A stretch of DNA of 64,000 nt from Hirschia sp964352025 (GTDB lineage: Bacteria > Pseudomonadota > Alphaproteobacteria > Caulobacterales > Hyphomonadaceae). The stretch is from contig CAYGPZ010000005.1 of NCBI GenBank assembly GCA_964352025.1, positions 1 through 64,000 of the forward strand, read 5' to 3'. Below are positions 54,595 through 63,766 of this stretch, piece by piece; within the stretch, counting starts at the first letter, position 1; the number at the start of each line of letters is the position of its first letter. The notes beneath the pieces are model-generated. The model saw only the letters and a program-made list of their open reading frames with translations, searched no databases and was not told the DNA's origin. The position numbers were made by a program, and so were the translations under genes.

Positions 54595-55068
54595 ATGCAA
54601 ACTCGTACATTACGTCAGCTCAAACGGTTCAAGCTCATACTTGTCGCTGGTGGAATTCTAGTAGCTGCTGCAGCTCTCGTCCTTTTCGCGCTGCAAGAGC
54701 AGATTGTTTACTTCAATACACCGACAGATATCCAAACTGGAAAAGTAGAGTTGGGCCAGCACGTCCGCGTCGGCGGTATGGTCGTTGACGGGTCCGTTAC
54801 GAAAAATGGAACGCAAGTTTTGTTTTCGGTGACAGATAACGAAAACTCTATCGATACGATATTTTCTGGCGTTCTTCCCGACCTATTTCGTGAAGGTCAG
54901 GGTGTAGTCATGGAAGGTAGTCTGACGCCAGAGAATATATTTGAAGCCAAGACAGTTCTTGCAAAACACGATGAAAACTATGTGCCTAAAGAAGTCATGG
55001 AGGCCATGAAAGAGCAAGGAACGTGGAAAGGGGCTGACGAGTACAACGCCAATAGGCCAAACTCATGA
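54595..55068 (+). CDS. ccmE: Heme chaperone CcmE
   Basis: A 157-residue periplasmic heme chaperone with an N-terminal anchor (about 13-33) and an OB-fold. The covalent heme His125 and Tyr129 stand in LAKHDENYVP. VRVGGMVVDGSV and GVLPDLFREGQGVV are standard family marks. The ATG at 54595 lies directly after the ccmI stop. Its stop overlaps the start of ccmF (ATGA). Confidence 0.95.
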   Translation: MQTRTLRQLKRFKLILVAGGILVAAAALVLFALQEQIVYFNTPTDIQTGKVELGQHVRVGGMVVDGSVTKNGTQVLFSVTDNENSIDTIFSGVLPDLFREGQGVVMEGSLTPENIFEAKTVLAKHDENYVPKEVMEAMKEQGTWKGADEYNANRPNS

Positions 55069-57047
55069 CCGCTTTTGCTGAAATCGGGCATGGAGCACTT
55101 GCCTGCGCACTGGTTCTTTCTGCTATCGCATCGATAATTCCAATTGTTGGTTGGAAAACAAACGATACACGCCTGATGCAAACGGCTGACAATCTAGCGC
55201 TTGTTCAATTTGGGTTGGTCGCGATCAGCTTCGCCGCTCTTGTTTATTCGTTTGTGGTCAGCGACTTTTCGGTCAAACTTGTATGGGAGAACTCTCATAG
55301 TGTTCAGCCTCTCATCTACAAAATCACAGGAAGCTGGGGCAATCACGAAGGATCAATTCTACTTTGGTCTCTGATACTTGTTTTTTTCTCAGCACTTATC
55401 GCCGCTTTCGGGCAGAAGCTCCCTCTAGAATTGCGATCTATCGTGATCGCAGTTCAAAGCTCCGTGAGCTTTGCTTTTCTGCTCTTCACCTTTGTCACAT
55501 CGAACCCGTTTGAAAGGCTCCCTATTCCGCCAATAGAGGGTCAAAACCTCAATCCAGTGCTGCAAGACCTCGGCTTAGCCGTACACCCGCCTCTTCTATA
55601 CATTGGATATGTTGGCTTCTCTGTCACCTTCTCATTCGCAATCGCTGCTCTCATCACGGGTACAGTTGACAGAGCATGGGCCAAATGGGTGCGACCATGG
55701 ACTTTAACCGCATGGATGTTCCTCACTCTTGGAATAGCTATGGGGTCTTATTGGGCCTATTACGAATTGGGTTGGGGTGGTTTCTGGTTCTGGGACCCCG
55801 TTGAAAATGCTAGTCTCTTGCCTTGGCTCGTCGGAACAGCGCTACTTCATTCCGCTATCGTTGTTGAAAAACGCGACACTCTCAAAATCTGGACTGTGCT
55901 TTTGGCTATTCTGACTTTTTCATTCAGCTTATTGGGGACCTTCCTTGTCCGGTCAGGCGTTTTGACATCTGTCCATTCATTCGCAACAGATCCTACACGC
56001 GGTGTTTTCATTCTCGCTATTCTCATCATTTTCGTTGGAGGAAGCCTGACACTTTTTGCGCTTCGCGCCGAAAGCTTATCTTCCAAAGGTCTTTTCGCAC
56101 CAATAAGCCGCGAAGGCGGTATCGTACTCAACAATATCTTCCTCGTATGTATTGCGGGCACAGTCCTTATTGGAACGCTTTATCCTCTATTGTATGAAGC
56201 AGTTTCAGGACAGAAAATCTCTGTCGGTGCGCCATTCTTCAACATGACAGCCACACCTCTGGGCATAGCACTTTGCCTACTTGTCCCTATTGGCCCCTAC
56301 ATGACATGGAAACGCGCCGATATGCTGGTTATCGCGCAGAGGTTAGTCACGATTTCTGCGGTAGCTTTGGTGTTGGGCTTTATCATTACAGCATTTCTCG
56401 ACCCAAAAATCAGTCTAGCACCGCTAGGCCTCGCTATAGGGTTTTGGGTCGTTTTCGCAGCGCTATGGGAACCATTATGGCGCGCTAAATTTGGGTCTAT
56501 CAAACTAAAGGATAGTTTCCGTCGTTTAATCAATCTGCCGACATCTCTTATAGGTGGCTCTTTAGCTCATGCAGGCGCAGGTATTTCTATGATTGGACTA
56601 GTCACAGTCTCTGCCTACCAAACAGAAACAATTGAAATTATGAACCCTGGAGACGTTTTACCTGTTGGAAATTATGAAGTCAGTTTTGCACAATCCCAAC
56701 CCAAACAAGGGCCTAATTATGTCGCCGACACCGCGGTATTTACCTACGCTAAAAAAGGAAAAACGCTCGGTGTACTTCAGTCTGAAAAACGCCTTTACGA
56801 AGAACGTCAAAGCCCAACGACCGAAGCTGGCATTGCGACACGCGGCATCTCACAAATATATGTAACTGCGGCCGAATTTAGAAATGACGGAAGCATTCTA
56901 GTGCGCATGTATTGGAAACCGCTCGTTATTCTAATCTGGCTTGGTTCTGTCGTCATGTTTATCGGAGGGGCCATGTCTCTATTCGATCGCCGCTTCAGAA
57001 TAGGCGCACCAACTCGATTAAAACCTTCAACGGCGACTACATCATGA
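55065..57047 (+). CDS. ccmF: Cytochrome c heme lyase subunit CcmF
   Basis: A 660-residue polytopic membrane protein, the main heme ligase component. The WWD domain is visible in GWGGFWFWDPVENASLLPWL, and conserved His lie in GSWGNHEGSILLW, the VHPPLLYIGYVGFSV segment and SVHSFATDPTRGVF. About 14 membrane segments are present. The start overlaps the ccmE stop and the stop overlaps the ccmH start, so the operon is tightly coupled. Confidence 0.95.
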   Translation: MTAFAEIGHGALACALVLSAIASIIPIVGWKTNDTRLMQTADNLALVQFGLVAISFAALVYSFVVSDFSVKLVWENSHSVQPLIYKITGSWGNHEGSILLWSLILVFFSALIAAFGQKLPLELRSIVIAVQSSVSFAFLLFTFVTSNPFERLPIPPIEGQNLNPVLQDLGLAVHPPLLYIGYVGFSVTFSFAIAALITGTVDRAWAKWVRPWTLTAWMFLTLGIAMGSYWAYYELGWGGFWFWDPVENASLLPWLVGTALLHSAIVVEKRDTLKIWTVLLAILTFSFSLLGTFLVRSGVLTSVHSFATDPTRGVFILAILIIFVGGSLTLFALRAESLSSKGLFAPISREGGIVLNNIFLVCIAGTVLIGTLYPLLYEAVSGQKISVGAPFFNMTATPLGIALCLLVPIGPYMTWKRADMLVIAQRLVTISAVALVLGFIITAFLDPKISLAPLGLAIGFWVVFAALWEPLWRAKFGSIKLKDSFRRLINLPTSLIGGSLAHAGAGISMIGLVTVSAYQTETIEIMNPGDVLPVGNYEVSFAQSQPKQGPNYVADTAVFTYAKKGKTLGVLQSEKRLYEERQSPTTEAGIATRGISQIYVTAAEFRNDGSILVRMYWKPLVILIWLGSVVMFIGGAMSLFDRRFRIGAPTRLKPSTATTS

Positions 57048-57532
57048 AGAAAAAAATTGAATGCTTGCTCGCTATACTACTGTATCAGTCAATCGCATTT
57101 ACTTCACTGGCCGTAACACCAGATGAACGCTTGAAAGACCCTCAACTAGAAGCGCAAGCAAGATCGATTTCTGCAGAATTGAGATGTTTGGTTTGTCAAA
57201 ATCAATCCATTGATGACTCAGATGCCGGATTAGCAAAAGACTTACGTGTCCTCGTACGAGAACGTCTTTTAGCTGGAGACACCCCAAACGAAGTTCAAAA
57301 TCATGTCGTCGGATTGTATGGGGAATATGTACTCTTAAAACCAAAATTTGGTTTTCATACGACACTTTTATGGATAGCACCGCTTGCACTTTTAATAGGG
57401 GCAGTAATGTTGGCTTCAACTTTATTCAGACGAAAAATCGAGCCAAGTTCTGAGCAATCAAACACACTGATTGAGCCACTTTCAAAGATCGAAGAAAACG
57501 CACTTGATGAACTCAAAAACCTAAAAACTTAA
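57044..57532 (+). CDS. ccmH: Cytochrome c maturation thiol protein CcmH (CcmL-type)
   Basis: A 162-residue protein with a signal peptide, the LRCLVCQNQSIDDSDA motif with Cys48 and Cys51, and a C-terminal membrane segment (about 106-126). It reduces apocytochrome thiols before heme ligation. The ATG at 57044 overlaps the ccmF stop (ATGA). The last bases overlap by 4 with the convergent ccmG gene. Confidence 0.94.
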   Translation: MKKKIECLLAILLYQSIAFTSLAVTPDERLKDPQLEAQARSISAELRCLVCQNQSIDDSDAGLAKDLRVLVRERLLAGDTPNEVQNHVVGLYGEYVLLKPKFGFHTTLLWIAPLALLIGAVMLASTLFRRKIEPSSEQSNTLIEPLSKIEENALDELKNLKT

Positions 57533-58086
57533 CTCCCCTTCCTTATCTTTTCTATGTCAGGAAGAACTATCGATTTTAAACGATCTGCGGTTATCGCCCC
57601 GATGTATTTCTTTCTAATGATACCCTTTGAATCAATCAGAAAAGTTTCAGGCAGCCCATAGACCCCAAACGCCATTGATGCCTGTCCATCAAGATCAGCG
57701 CCAAGTGCTTCATACGGATCGCCAAGTTGATCAAGAAATGCTTTTGCTTTTTCTGGCCTATCCTTCTGGTTCATGCCCAGTAATTTGACACCCTCGATTT
57801 CAGCTATCTCTTCAATCTGTGCATGTTCTTGTCGACATGGACCACACCAAGACGCCCATACATTTAGTACGTAAACATCATCCTCATCATTGCGGATACT
57901 CGCCTCAGACAAGACCTCGGCCTGCCCATTATAAACGGGTGGCAGACTTCTAATAGGAGCCGTTTTTCCAATTAGCGCCGAAGGAATATCCGAGTTAGGC
58001 GTGTCATCTGCTAAACGCACAAAGAAAGCACCCGCTAAACCCACGAAGATCATAGCCGGCAATAAATACATGATTTTCTTAGTCAT
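57529..58086 (-). CDS. ccmG: Thioredoxin-like CcmG/DsbE
   Basis: A 185-residue membrane-anchored periplasmic thioredoxin-like protein. The N-terminal anchor is about 5-24 and the active site is VWASWCGPCRQEHAQI (CGPC). GVYGLPETFLIDSKG is the cis-Pro region. It supplies reductant for CcmH and apocytochrome. Its start codon lies within the end of ccmD, and it is the last gene of the minus-strand ccmABCDG operon. Confidence 0.94.
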   Translation of the reverse strand: MTKKIMYLLPAMIFVGLAGAFFVRLADDTPNSDIPSALIGKTAPIRSLPPVYNGQAEVLSEASIRNDEDDVYVLNVWASWCGPCRQEHAQIEEIAEIEGVKLLGMNQKDRPEKAKAFLDQLGDPYEALGADLDGQASMAFGVYGLPETFLIDSKGIIRKKYIGAITADRLKSIVLPDIEKIRKGS

Positions 58087-58231
58087 ATTGCTCTAACTGT
58101 GCTTTCAGTATCTCAAGATTTCTTTGCATATTTTTTCTTTTCATAACCGTCGAAAAAACGATCGCTGCCATTGTTACGAAGAAAATAAGATAAGCCGCTG
58201 CGATATAGGCATTGTGTCCATCTAGGTTCAT
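58079..58231 (-). CDS. ccmD: Heme exporter protein CcmD
   Basis: A 50-residue protein starting MNLDGHNAYIAAAYLIFFVT, with one membrane segment (about 8-28) and a basic C-terminal tail ending LKAQLEQYD. Short length, N-out topology and the conserved HNAYI-like start are those of CcmD, which helps release holo-CcmE from the CcmABC complex. GGAGGGATAAG precedes the ATG; the ccmC stop lies 1 base upstream and the ccmG start overlaps its end. Confidence 0.9.
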   Translation of the reverse strand: MNLDGHNAYIAAAYLIFFVTMAAIVFSTVMKRKNMQRNLEILKAQLEQYD

Positions 58232-58232
58232 C

Positions 58233-59000
58233 TTATCCCTCCAATTGACGATGTTTGAGAGCGAGTTGAGTTTGCAGTCTCAACACTTGTTTAGACCGCA
58301 ACTCGTTTATCATTCTCATTAAATGAAGCGTGAAAAACAGAGTGGTACATGCAACAGCCATTATCAAAAGCGGCCACAACATAGAAGGATGTATTGATGA
58401 GCCCTCAGCCCGAAAAACACTGGCTGGTTGATGCAATGTATTCCACCAATCAACTGAAAATTTGATAATTGGAATGTTTATAAACCCAACCAGAATAACA
58501 ATAGCCGACACTTTTGAAGTCGACTGACTACGTTCCATCACCTGCCAAATCGCAATCAAACCCAAATACAACAGGAATAATATCAAAACAGACGTCAAAC
58601 GCGCATCCCAAACCCACCAGGCTCCCCACATGGGTTTTCCCCATAGCGCGCCAGTTACGAGTGCGAGAAAGGTAAAGGCTGCGCCCAGTGGTGCAGCCGC
58701 TCTTGCCGCGATGTCCGCCATAGGATGTTTCCACACTAGAGTGCCCACAGCTGTCACCGCCATGATGAAATAGCAAAACATGGCCAGCCACGCACTCGGC
58801 ACATGGATAAACATGATCTTGACTGTATTTCCCTGCTGATAGTCCTCAGGTGCTATGAAAAAAGACAAATAGAGGCCGATACCACCTAGAATTAGGCTGA
58901 GCATTGCAAGGCCAGGAATGAGTTTCTTTGCCAATCGCTCAAACCGCACAGGATTCCCCTGCTTGTTCAACCAATCACCGAGTTTTTGAATAAAATTCAT
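58233..59000 (-). CDS. ccmC: Heme handling protein CcmC
   Basis: About 255 residues with six membrane segments. The WWD motif is MWGAWWVWDARLTSVLILF, with conserved His in MFIHVPSAWLAMF and FRAEGSSIHPSMLWPL. It loads heme onto CcmE. The ATG at 59000 is preferred over an upstream TTG; a closer ATG (59005) runs straight into a stop. The start lies 7 bases after the ccmB stop. Confidence 0.94.
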   Translation of the reverse strand: MNFIQKLGDWLNKQGNPVRFERLAKKLIPGLAMLSLILGGIGLYLSFFIAPEDYQQGNTVKIMFIHVPSAWLAMFCYFIMAVTAVGTLVWKHPMADIAARAAAPLGAAFTFLALVTGALWGKPMWGAWWVWDARLTSVLILFLLYLGLIAIWQVMERSQSTSKVSAIVILVGFINIPIIKFSVDWWNTLHQPASVFRAEGSSIHPSMLWPLLIMAVACTTLFFTLHLMRMINELRSKQVLRLQTQLALKHRQLEG

Positions 59001-59007
59001 CTCATAC

Positions 59008-59676
59008 CTATTTCGCAAGAAATTTCAAAATTGCCGCGCCACCAAAACAGCCAACAACGCCTGAAAACAAGGACAGCGCTGTCAGTAACAATAGCGATTG
59101 TTTAAATCCCGTTTCAGCTTCTCCAAACCCAGAAGCGACACTGACTCCAAAAATCATGGTTGGAATGAGCAAAGGCGTCGCCAATATCGATACAAGAACA
59201 CCTCCGCGCTTAACAGGAACCGCAACTGCCCCACACAAAACACCTATAAAAATAAGCGCAGGTGTCCCGATTGATAGAGATATCAAAGCGCCCAATATCT
59301 GTTTCTGATCTAAGCCAAGCATGAGCCCAAAAGGTAAAACGCAAGCGATCAAAGGCAGGGCCGAACATATCCACTGAGCGCAGGCTTTAACAGCCACAAT
59401 TCCTTCAAGTGACATATCCGACATCAGCAAGACATCCATGCTGCCATCTTCAACATCAGCTTGAAAAACGCGATCTATTCCTAATAAAACAGCCAGTAGA
59501 GGCCCTACCCACAATATCGCAGGTCCAACAACCTGGAGAGTGTCCAAGTCTGGCCCGATCCCGAATGGAAACACGATAACGAGACAGAAAAAGAAAACGA
59601 TACTTAAAAACGTGCCCGCGCCTGAACCTATATTCAGGCCGATTTCGCGTTTTAACAGGCTCAAGGACTGTTCCAT
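59008..59676 (-). CDS. ccmB: Heme exporter subunit CcmB
   Basis: A 222-residue membrane protein with six hydrophobic segments, beginning MEQSLSLLKREIGLNIGSGA. VFQADVEDGSMDVLLMSDMS is the conserved first cytoplasmic part. It forms the ABC transporter CcmAB with the upstream ccmA product. The ATG overlaps the ccmA stop by one base (TGATG); GTG one codon earlier is an alternative. Confidence 0.93.
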   Translation of the reverse strand: MEQSLSLLKREIGLNIGSGAGTFLSIVFFFCLVIVFPFGIGPDLDTLQVVGPAILWVGPLLAVLLGIDRVFQADVEDGSMDVLLMSDMSLEGIVAVKACAQWICSALPLIACVLPFGLMLGLDQKQILGALISLSIGTPALIFIGVLCGAVAVPVKRGGVLVSILATPLLIPTMIFGVSVASGFGEAETGFKQSLLLLTALSLFSGVVGCFGGAAILKFLAK

Positions 59677-60377
59677 CACATATCCTCAAGCATTTGCAGT
59701 GGAAAATAGTCTTCCAATTGAATATCTCTTGCGATTTCAGGATAGTCTCCAAGAAATGGCAAATGCGTCGACGCGATAATTACCCCGCCTGCTTGCAAAT
59801 GAACTAAAGAAACCCGCTCAATCAACTGGCTTGATTGTACATCCATCGCTGCGGTCGGTTCATCCAATATCCAGACAGGTCGGTGGCTTACCAAAAGTCT
59901 TGCAAAAGCTGCTCGCCTCGTCTGCCCCGCAGATAGAGATTCTACCGGTAAATTTAGCAGACTAAGTATATTCAGCCTCTTAGCAGCTTCTTCCAGACTC
60001 AATCCTGAATTCGAACGATTAAACTTTTGAAAAAAATCTAAATTTTGTCTGACTGTCATTGCTGGTTTTAGAGCATTCAAATGCCCTAATAAATGAGCAT
60101 GGGTTGAAAGTTTTTCTCTGTCCCCACTGCTCAACTGATACCAAACATTCCCAGCCTCAGGCTCTAATATTCCTGCCAGAATTCGAAGCAATGTCGTTTT
60201 TCCCACGCCATTCCGACCACGAATAATCACGGCTTGGCCAGAACCAAGCTTTACACTGAAATTTTCAAAAAGACGGATGGGACCAGCTTTACCAGTTAAG
60301 TTTTCGACTTCTAGAAAAGAACGAAATGCAATCGTATCTGGAACTTGTCCGTCCACCGACTTGGCGTCTCGGGTCAT
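59676..60377 (-). CDS. ccmA: ABC ATPase CcmA
   Basis: A 233-residue ATPase. The Walker A is RGRNGVGKTTLL, the signature LSAGQTRRAAFARLL and the Walker B VWILDEPTAAMD. It powers release of heme-loaded CcmE. An N-terminal extension of about 20 residues precedes the usual start of the domain. The ATG overlaps the stop of the cytochrome c gene by 4 bases, so the cytochrome leads the ccmABCDG operon. Confidence 0.93.
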   Translation of the reverse strand: MTRDAKSVDGQVPDTIAFRSFLEVENLTGKAGPIRLFENFSVKLGSGQAVIIRGRNGVGKTTLLRILAGILEPEAGNVWYQLSSGDREKLSTHAHLLGHLNALKPAMTVRQNLDFFQKFNRSNSGLSLEEAAKRLNILSLLNLPVESLSAGQTRRAAFARLLVSHRPVWILDEPTAAMDVQSSQLIERVSLVHLQAGGVIIASTHLPFLGDYPEIARDIQLEDYFPLQMLEDM

Positions 60378-60823
60378 TGAGAATGAAACACCATGAAGTC
60401 TACTCCGGCTTTAACTTGCTCGTCCGTTAGACTTTCATTGCCTCCGCGTGCAGGCATCATCGCGCTCTCTGCTCCGAAAAATCCTTCCAAAGCATGCTGA
60501 TAAAGAACATCTTTGCCCTGCGCTATACGAGGTGCCCACGCATCTAGGTCGGTGACTTTTGGTGAATCTGCAATGCCTAGACCATGACAGCCCATGCAAG
60601 TTCCTGCGTACACTTCACTTCCCAAGATGAGCGTAGGATCTTCCGACACTGGCAATCTGCTAACTGTCACCTGTCCTTGGAGAGGCTTTTCAAGGACAGT
60701 TTCCTTTTTGTCAGCAGATTGCTCAGGTACGGATTGACCACAGCTCGTCATTGCAAGCAGAGCGGAGACGACCAAACTGTTTTTCAATGTATTTTTCATG
60801 AGTCCGTGCGAAGGAGTGAACAT
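60374..60823 (-). CDS. Mono-heme cytochrome c lipoprotein (c5-like)
   Basis: A 149-residue protein with a lipoprotein-type signal ending LLAMTSC, then one CMGCH heme site followed by GLGIADSPKVTDLDAWAPRI and the likely sixth ligand Met in SAMMPARGG. This is the c5/class I type. GAGGA is 7 bases before the ATG. It probably acts as a small periplasmic carrier and is a substrate of the ccm machinery encoded downstream. Confidence 0.9.
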   Translation of the reverse strand: MFTPSHGLMKNTLKNSLVVSALLAMTSCGQSVPEQSADKKETVLEKPLQGQVTVSRLPVSEDPTLILGSEVYAGTCMGCHGLGIADSPKVTDLDAWAPRIAQGKDVLYQHALEGFFGAESAMMPARGGNESLTDEQVKAGVDFMVFHSQ

Positions 60824-60854
60824 GAATATTTCCTCACTGTGATCAAACTTGGAA

Positions 60855-61436
60855 TTACTTCAACGGTACGCGGATTACGACACCACCCATTGTGTCGCCC
60901 AATTTAAAGTCAGTTTTAGGCGTATCTGGGTGCTCGTTGTGACAAGACACACATACTGGTGCGACCGCTGGGTCTGGATAAACAGCTGTAAAGTAGTTTA
61001 CGCCGCCTAATTCTTCTTCAGCGTAATAATTCTCACCCGGGTTATCTACAATATACTGCAGACCTGTTTTTTCAGCCTCAGTCGTCGGAGCATTCTGGCT
61101 ATTGATTGGCCATAAAGACTGCAATGAATATGAGAATTCATCTGTTTTCTCAGCGACACCTTCAGCACCAAAACGGAACATTTGCGCAGGCAGAGGAAGA
61201 GCTTTATCATCCATAAAGTGCTCAGATGCTTTTATAACACCCTCATCTTTCGCCAAACGGTTCACAACTCGTTTTGTATATACAGCGCGGTCTGTCGCCA
61301 TAACGATGTGCAAGGAATCTGTGAACATCTGAGGAGATATTCCTGACGTTTCGTCTGATGCTTCTGGTCCACATCCAACAAGAGCAGCCGTCGCAACAGA
61401 TGCAGCGGCGAATACTCCAAACTTCCACTTTTTCAT
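60855..61436 (-). CDS. Tll0287-like (DUF3365) heme protein
   Basis: A 193-residue lipoprotein-like protein (signal ending AALVGC) with a C-terminal CVSCHNEHPDTPKTDFKLGD, where CVSCH can carry a heme. QYIVDNPGENYYAEEELGGV and the end GDTMGGVVIRVPLK match the Tll0287/DUF3365 family of periplasmic heme sensors or carriers. The ATG at 61436 is preferred over an upstream TTG; AAGG is 9 bases upstream. It is 31 bases before the cytochrome c gene, in the same operon as ccmABCDG. Confidence 0.85.
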   Translation of the reverse strand: MKKWKFGVFAAASVATAALVGCGPEASDETSGISPQMFTDSLHIVMATDRAVYTKRVVNRLAKDEGVIKASEHFMDDKALPLPAQMFRFGAEGVAEKTDEFSYSLQSLWPINSQNAPTTEAEKTGLQYIVDNPGENYYAEEELGGVNYFTAVYPDPAVAPVCVSCHNEHPDTPKTDFKLGDTMGGVVIRVPLK

Positions 61437-61889
61437 TTTCAAAAGCCTTATAATAGCCAATTTTTAGACAAAGCGCTTTGTTGGAAGTTAGTTGTATAGA
61501 AAAGCATTACTTAGAAGGACACGCAGAATAAATTGAACGATGAACTCTATGATTCAATACCTTTAACAAGGCAAACCAAATTCCAACGCCGCACCGCGCA
61601 AATTTTCAAGAACATCTTAGTTCAAAGTGCAGTAAAAACTCGCCTAAAACCGACCAAAGTTTTCCCACCTCTCAAAGCCTGACCATTTGCCTCAAACGGT
61701 CAATCATTGAATTGAAATTAAATTCCAATTGGTTTGAATGCTCATATTTCATTCACAAACCCGACCGTAAACGCACAAATCGTAATCAATACATTCGTGA
61801 GACGGCTTGCTTTGTATAAAGCTAATCCTGGACAATCTTAAATTCCAATTGTCCAGGCCAACGCTATTTTCATCTTATATTTTGAACAA
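61437..61889. other. Intergenic region between DUF3365 and the isochorismatase-like gene
   Basis: About 450 bases with no gene. It holds the promoter region of the minus-strand cytochrome/ccm operon, which I could not pin down, and the hairpin at 61827-61857. Short A/T-rich inverted elements such as AAATTCCAATT occur twice (around 61721 and 61840). Confidence 0.4.
61827..61857 (-). terminator. Hairpin downstream of the isochorismatase-like gene
   Basis: CCTGGACAAT (61827-61836) and ATTGTCCAGG (61848-61857) form a 10-base perfect stem with an 11-base loop, 33 bases after the stop of the minus-strand gene. The base run after it is only moderately T-rich on that strand. Confidence 0.6.
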
Positions 61890-62702
61890 TTATTTTGTGT
61901 ACGCAGCCTGTATTGCATTTACCGTGTTGGCTGTCGTATCCACTTCATTGGCGATAAAGCGGAAATTAGTCAGAGCTGCTTCATAGCCATTATAGAAGGG
62001 TGTAATTGCGCCAGCTGTTGCATCAGAAACAACTTGCACTTCAAATCCCTGTTCCATCAGCTCACGCATGTGGGATTCAGTGCATAGATTTGCAGACATA
62101 CCTGCAAGAACAACTTTAGAAACACCTTGCTTACGCAGTTGCAGCACCAAGTCATTGGTCTCAGGACCATAAACTTTGTGCGGACTAGTTACGATTGTTT
62201 CGCCGTCCTGAATGTAGTGTTTGTATTGCTCAAGCCAGTCAGCACCAGAACCTTCGAATCCTTCAAGTGAAAGAGGATCTTTACGGTCAAACATGCCTAT
62301 TTTATGCATTAGCGCTTCAAGAGCTCCTTCCATTTTCCATGTATGATCATGTGGAAAATAATAGTGTGGGGAGATAACAACAGGCATGTCTACCGCCTTT
62401 GCGGTTTTGAACAATGCATCAATGTTCTCTACTGTTCCGTTATCAGTCACACTTTGCCCTACAACACCCCACGTTACGCCATCCGGCGACAAGAAGTCAT
62501 TTTGAGGATCTGTAATTACAAGGGCGGTTTTACCCGGTTCAATTTTAAACCCAGGCGATGGAAAACCATCATTATGATATTTTGTATGTGCAGTTGCAGC
62601 GTGCCCAGCTGGCTCTTGGGCTGTGCTTGGCATTGTTGTACAAGCGACAGTCGCAAAGCACAGCGCAAGTGCACTCGTTTTCAATGATGTGATTGAAGGC
62701 AT
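61890..62702 (-). CDS. Exported cysteine hydrolase, isochorismatase-like
   Basis: About 270 residues. An N-terminal signal with a lipobox-like ATVAC (near residue 21) precedes an isochorismatase-fold domain. The catalytic Asp is in VITDPQNDFLSPDG and Cys in VVLAGMSANLCTESHM; VVSDATAGAI is also typical. The family hydrolyses amides, vinyl ethers or nicotinamide-like substrates. Export is unusual for it. The ATG at 62702 has GGAA a few bases upstream; a longer frame of six residues has none. It is divergent from a LysR gene. Confidence 0.85.
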   Translation of the reverse strand: MPSITSLKTSALALCFATVACTTMPSTAQEPAGHAATAHTKYHNDGFPSPGFKIEPGKTALVITDPQNDFLSPDGVTWGVVGQSVTDNGTVENIDALFKTAKAVDMPVVISPHYYFPHDHTWKMEGALEALMHKIGMFDRKDPLSLEGFEGSGADWLEQYKHYIQDGETIVTSPHKVYGPETNDLVLQLRKQGVSKVVLAGMSANLCTESHMRELMEQGFEVQVVSDATAGAITPFYNGYEAALTNFRFIANEVDTTANTVNAIQAAYTK

Positions 62703-62823
62703 AATCTTTCCAATATCCATCTAAATTAATGACACAACAGGCGTATTATTATTTATGGGGATGAAAAATGGGGTCTTCAGCACTACATTGATGACAACGT
62801 GTCACGAATAAGGATTGAGCAAA

Positions 62824-63726
62824 ATGGATTCAATTGGCGAAATAACTGTTTTCTCTCACGTTGTAAAAACAGGAAGCTTTGCAAACGCAGCTCAACAATT
62901 GGGTCTTACGGCTTCAGGAGTAAGTAAAAAAATAAGCCGCTTTGAAAATCGACTGGGCGTACGTTTATTCAATCGCACAACCCGCGCTCTATCCTTAACA
63001 GAAGCTGGGCAGGCGTTATTTGAACAAAGCCAGCAAATTTTGGATACGATTGAAAGTGCGGAAAGTGCAGCTCGCAGCTTCAGCACATCTCCAAAAGGTC
63101 GATTACGAATAGCCGCTCCAGATGCCCTCGCTATCAAAATTGTTCTACCCTTCCTAAAGGAATTTATCGGAACTTATCCCGATATTTCAGTTTCCCTACT
63201 TCAAGGAGACAAAAATATTGACTTGCTGATGGAGCGTGTTGATGTCGCGCTTATGTTTGACCGCCCTGACGAGACATCATTTATCGCACGAAAAATGATT
63301 GATGACCCACTCATAGTGTGTGCATCGCCTGAATTCCTGCATACACATGGCACGCCAGCTACGCCCAAGGACTTAATAAAATATGCCTGTCTAACTTTAA
63401 ATGGAGAAAGTCTTCAGCACAGGCAGTGGAAATTTCAATCCAACAATGAAGTTTTCAACATCGAAATAAACAGCACCATGTCAGGGATTGGGCTTACGGT
63501 TAAAGAAGCTGTCCTTCAGGGCATGGGAATAGCGCGTTTGCCCCATTTCCTAGTCTGCTCAGATGTTATTTCTGGAAAGCTAACACCTCTTTTCAATGAA
63601 CACCTATTCCACAGCAATCGCGCTATTTACGCTGTATACCCAAACCGCGAATATCTGCCGACCAAGACTCGATTATTCATTGATGGCCTATACGCACATA
63701 TTCATCAAAATATGAGACTGCCCTAA
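62824..63726 (+). CDS. LysR-family transcriptional regulator
   Basis: A 300-residue regulator. The N-terminal helix-turn-helix is in FANAAQQLGLTASGVSKKIS with RLGVRLFNRTTRALSLTEAG; the rest is a periplasmic-binding-like effector domain (GRLRIAAPDALAIKIVLPFL). The ATG at 62824 has AGGA 9 bases upstream; the extended frame starts with TTG. It lies 121 bases from the divergent hydrolase gene and probably controls it. Confidence 0.92.
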   Translation: MDSIGEITVFSHVVKTGSFANAAQQLGLTASGVSKKISRFENRLGVRLFNRTTRALSLTEAGQALFEQSQQILDTIESAESAARSFSTSPKGRLRIAAPDALAIKIVLPFLKEFIGTYPDISVSLLQGDKNIDLLMERVDVALMFDRPDETSFIARKMIDDPLIVCASPEFLHTHGTPATPKDLIKYACLTLNGESLQHRQWKFQSNNEVFNIEINSTMSGIGLTVKEAVLQGMGIARLPHFLVCSDVISGKLTPLFNEHLFHSNRAIYAVYPNREYLPTKTRLFIDGLYAHIHQNMRLP

Positions 63727-63766
63727 GTAAAACAACGTTCTTTCCTAAGGCAGCCCGATCCAATAA

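Noticed and set aside
56912..57043. Longer N-terminus for CcmH
   Set aside because: It lies inside ccmF in another frame; the ATG at 57044 overlaps the ccmF stop and starts a proper signal peptide.
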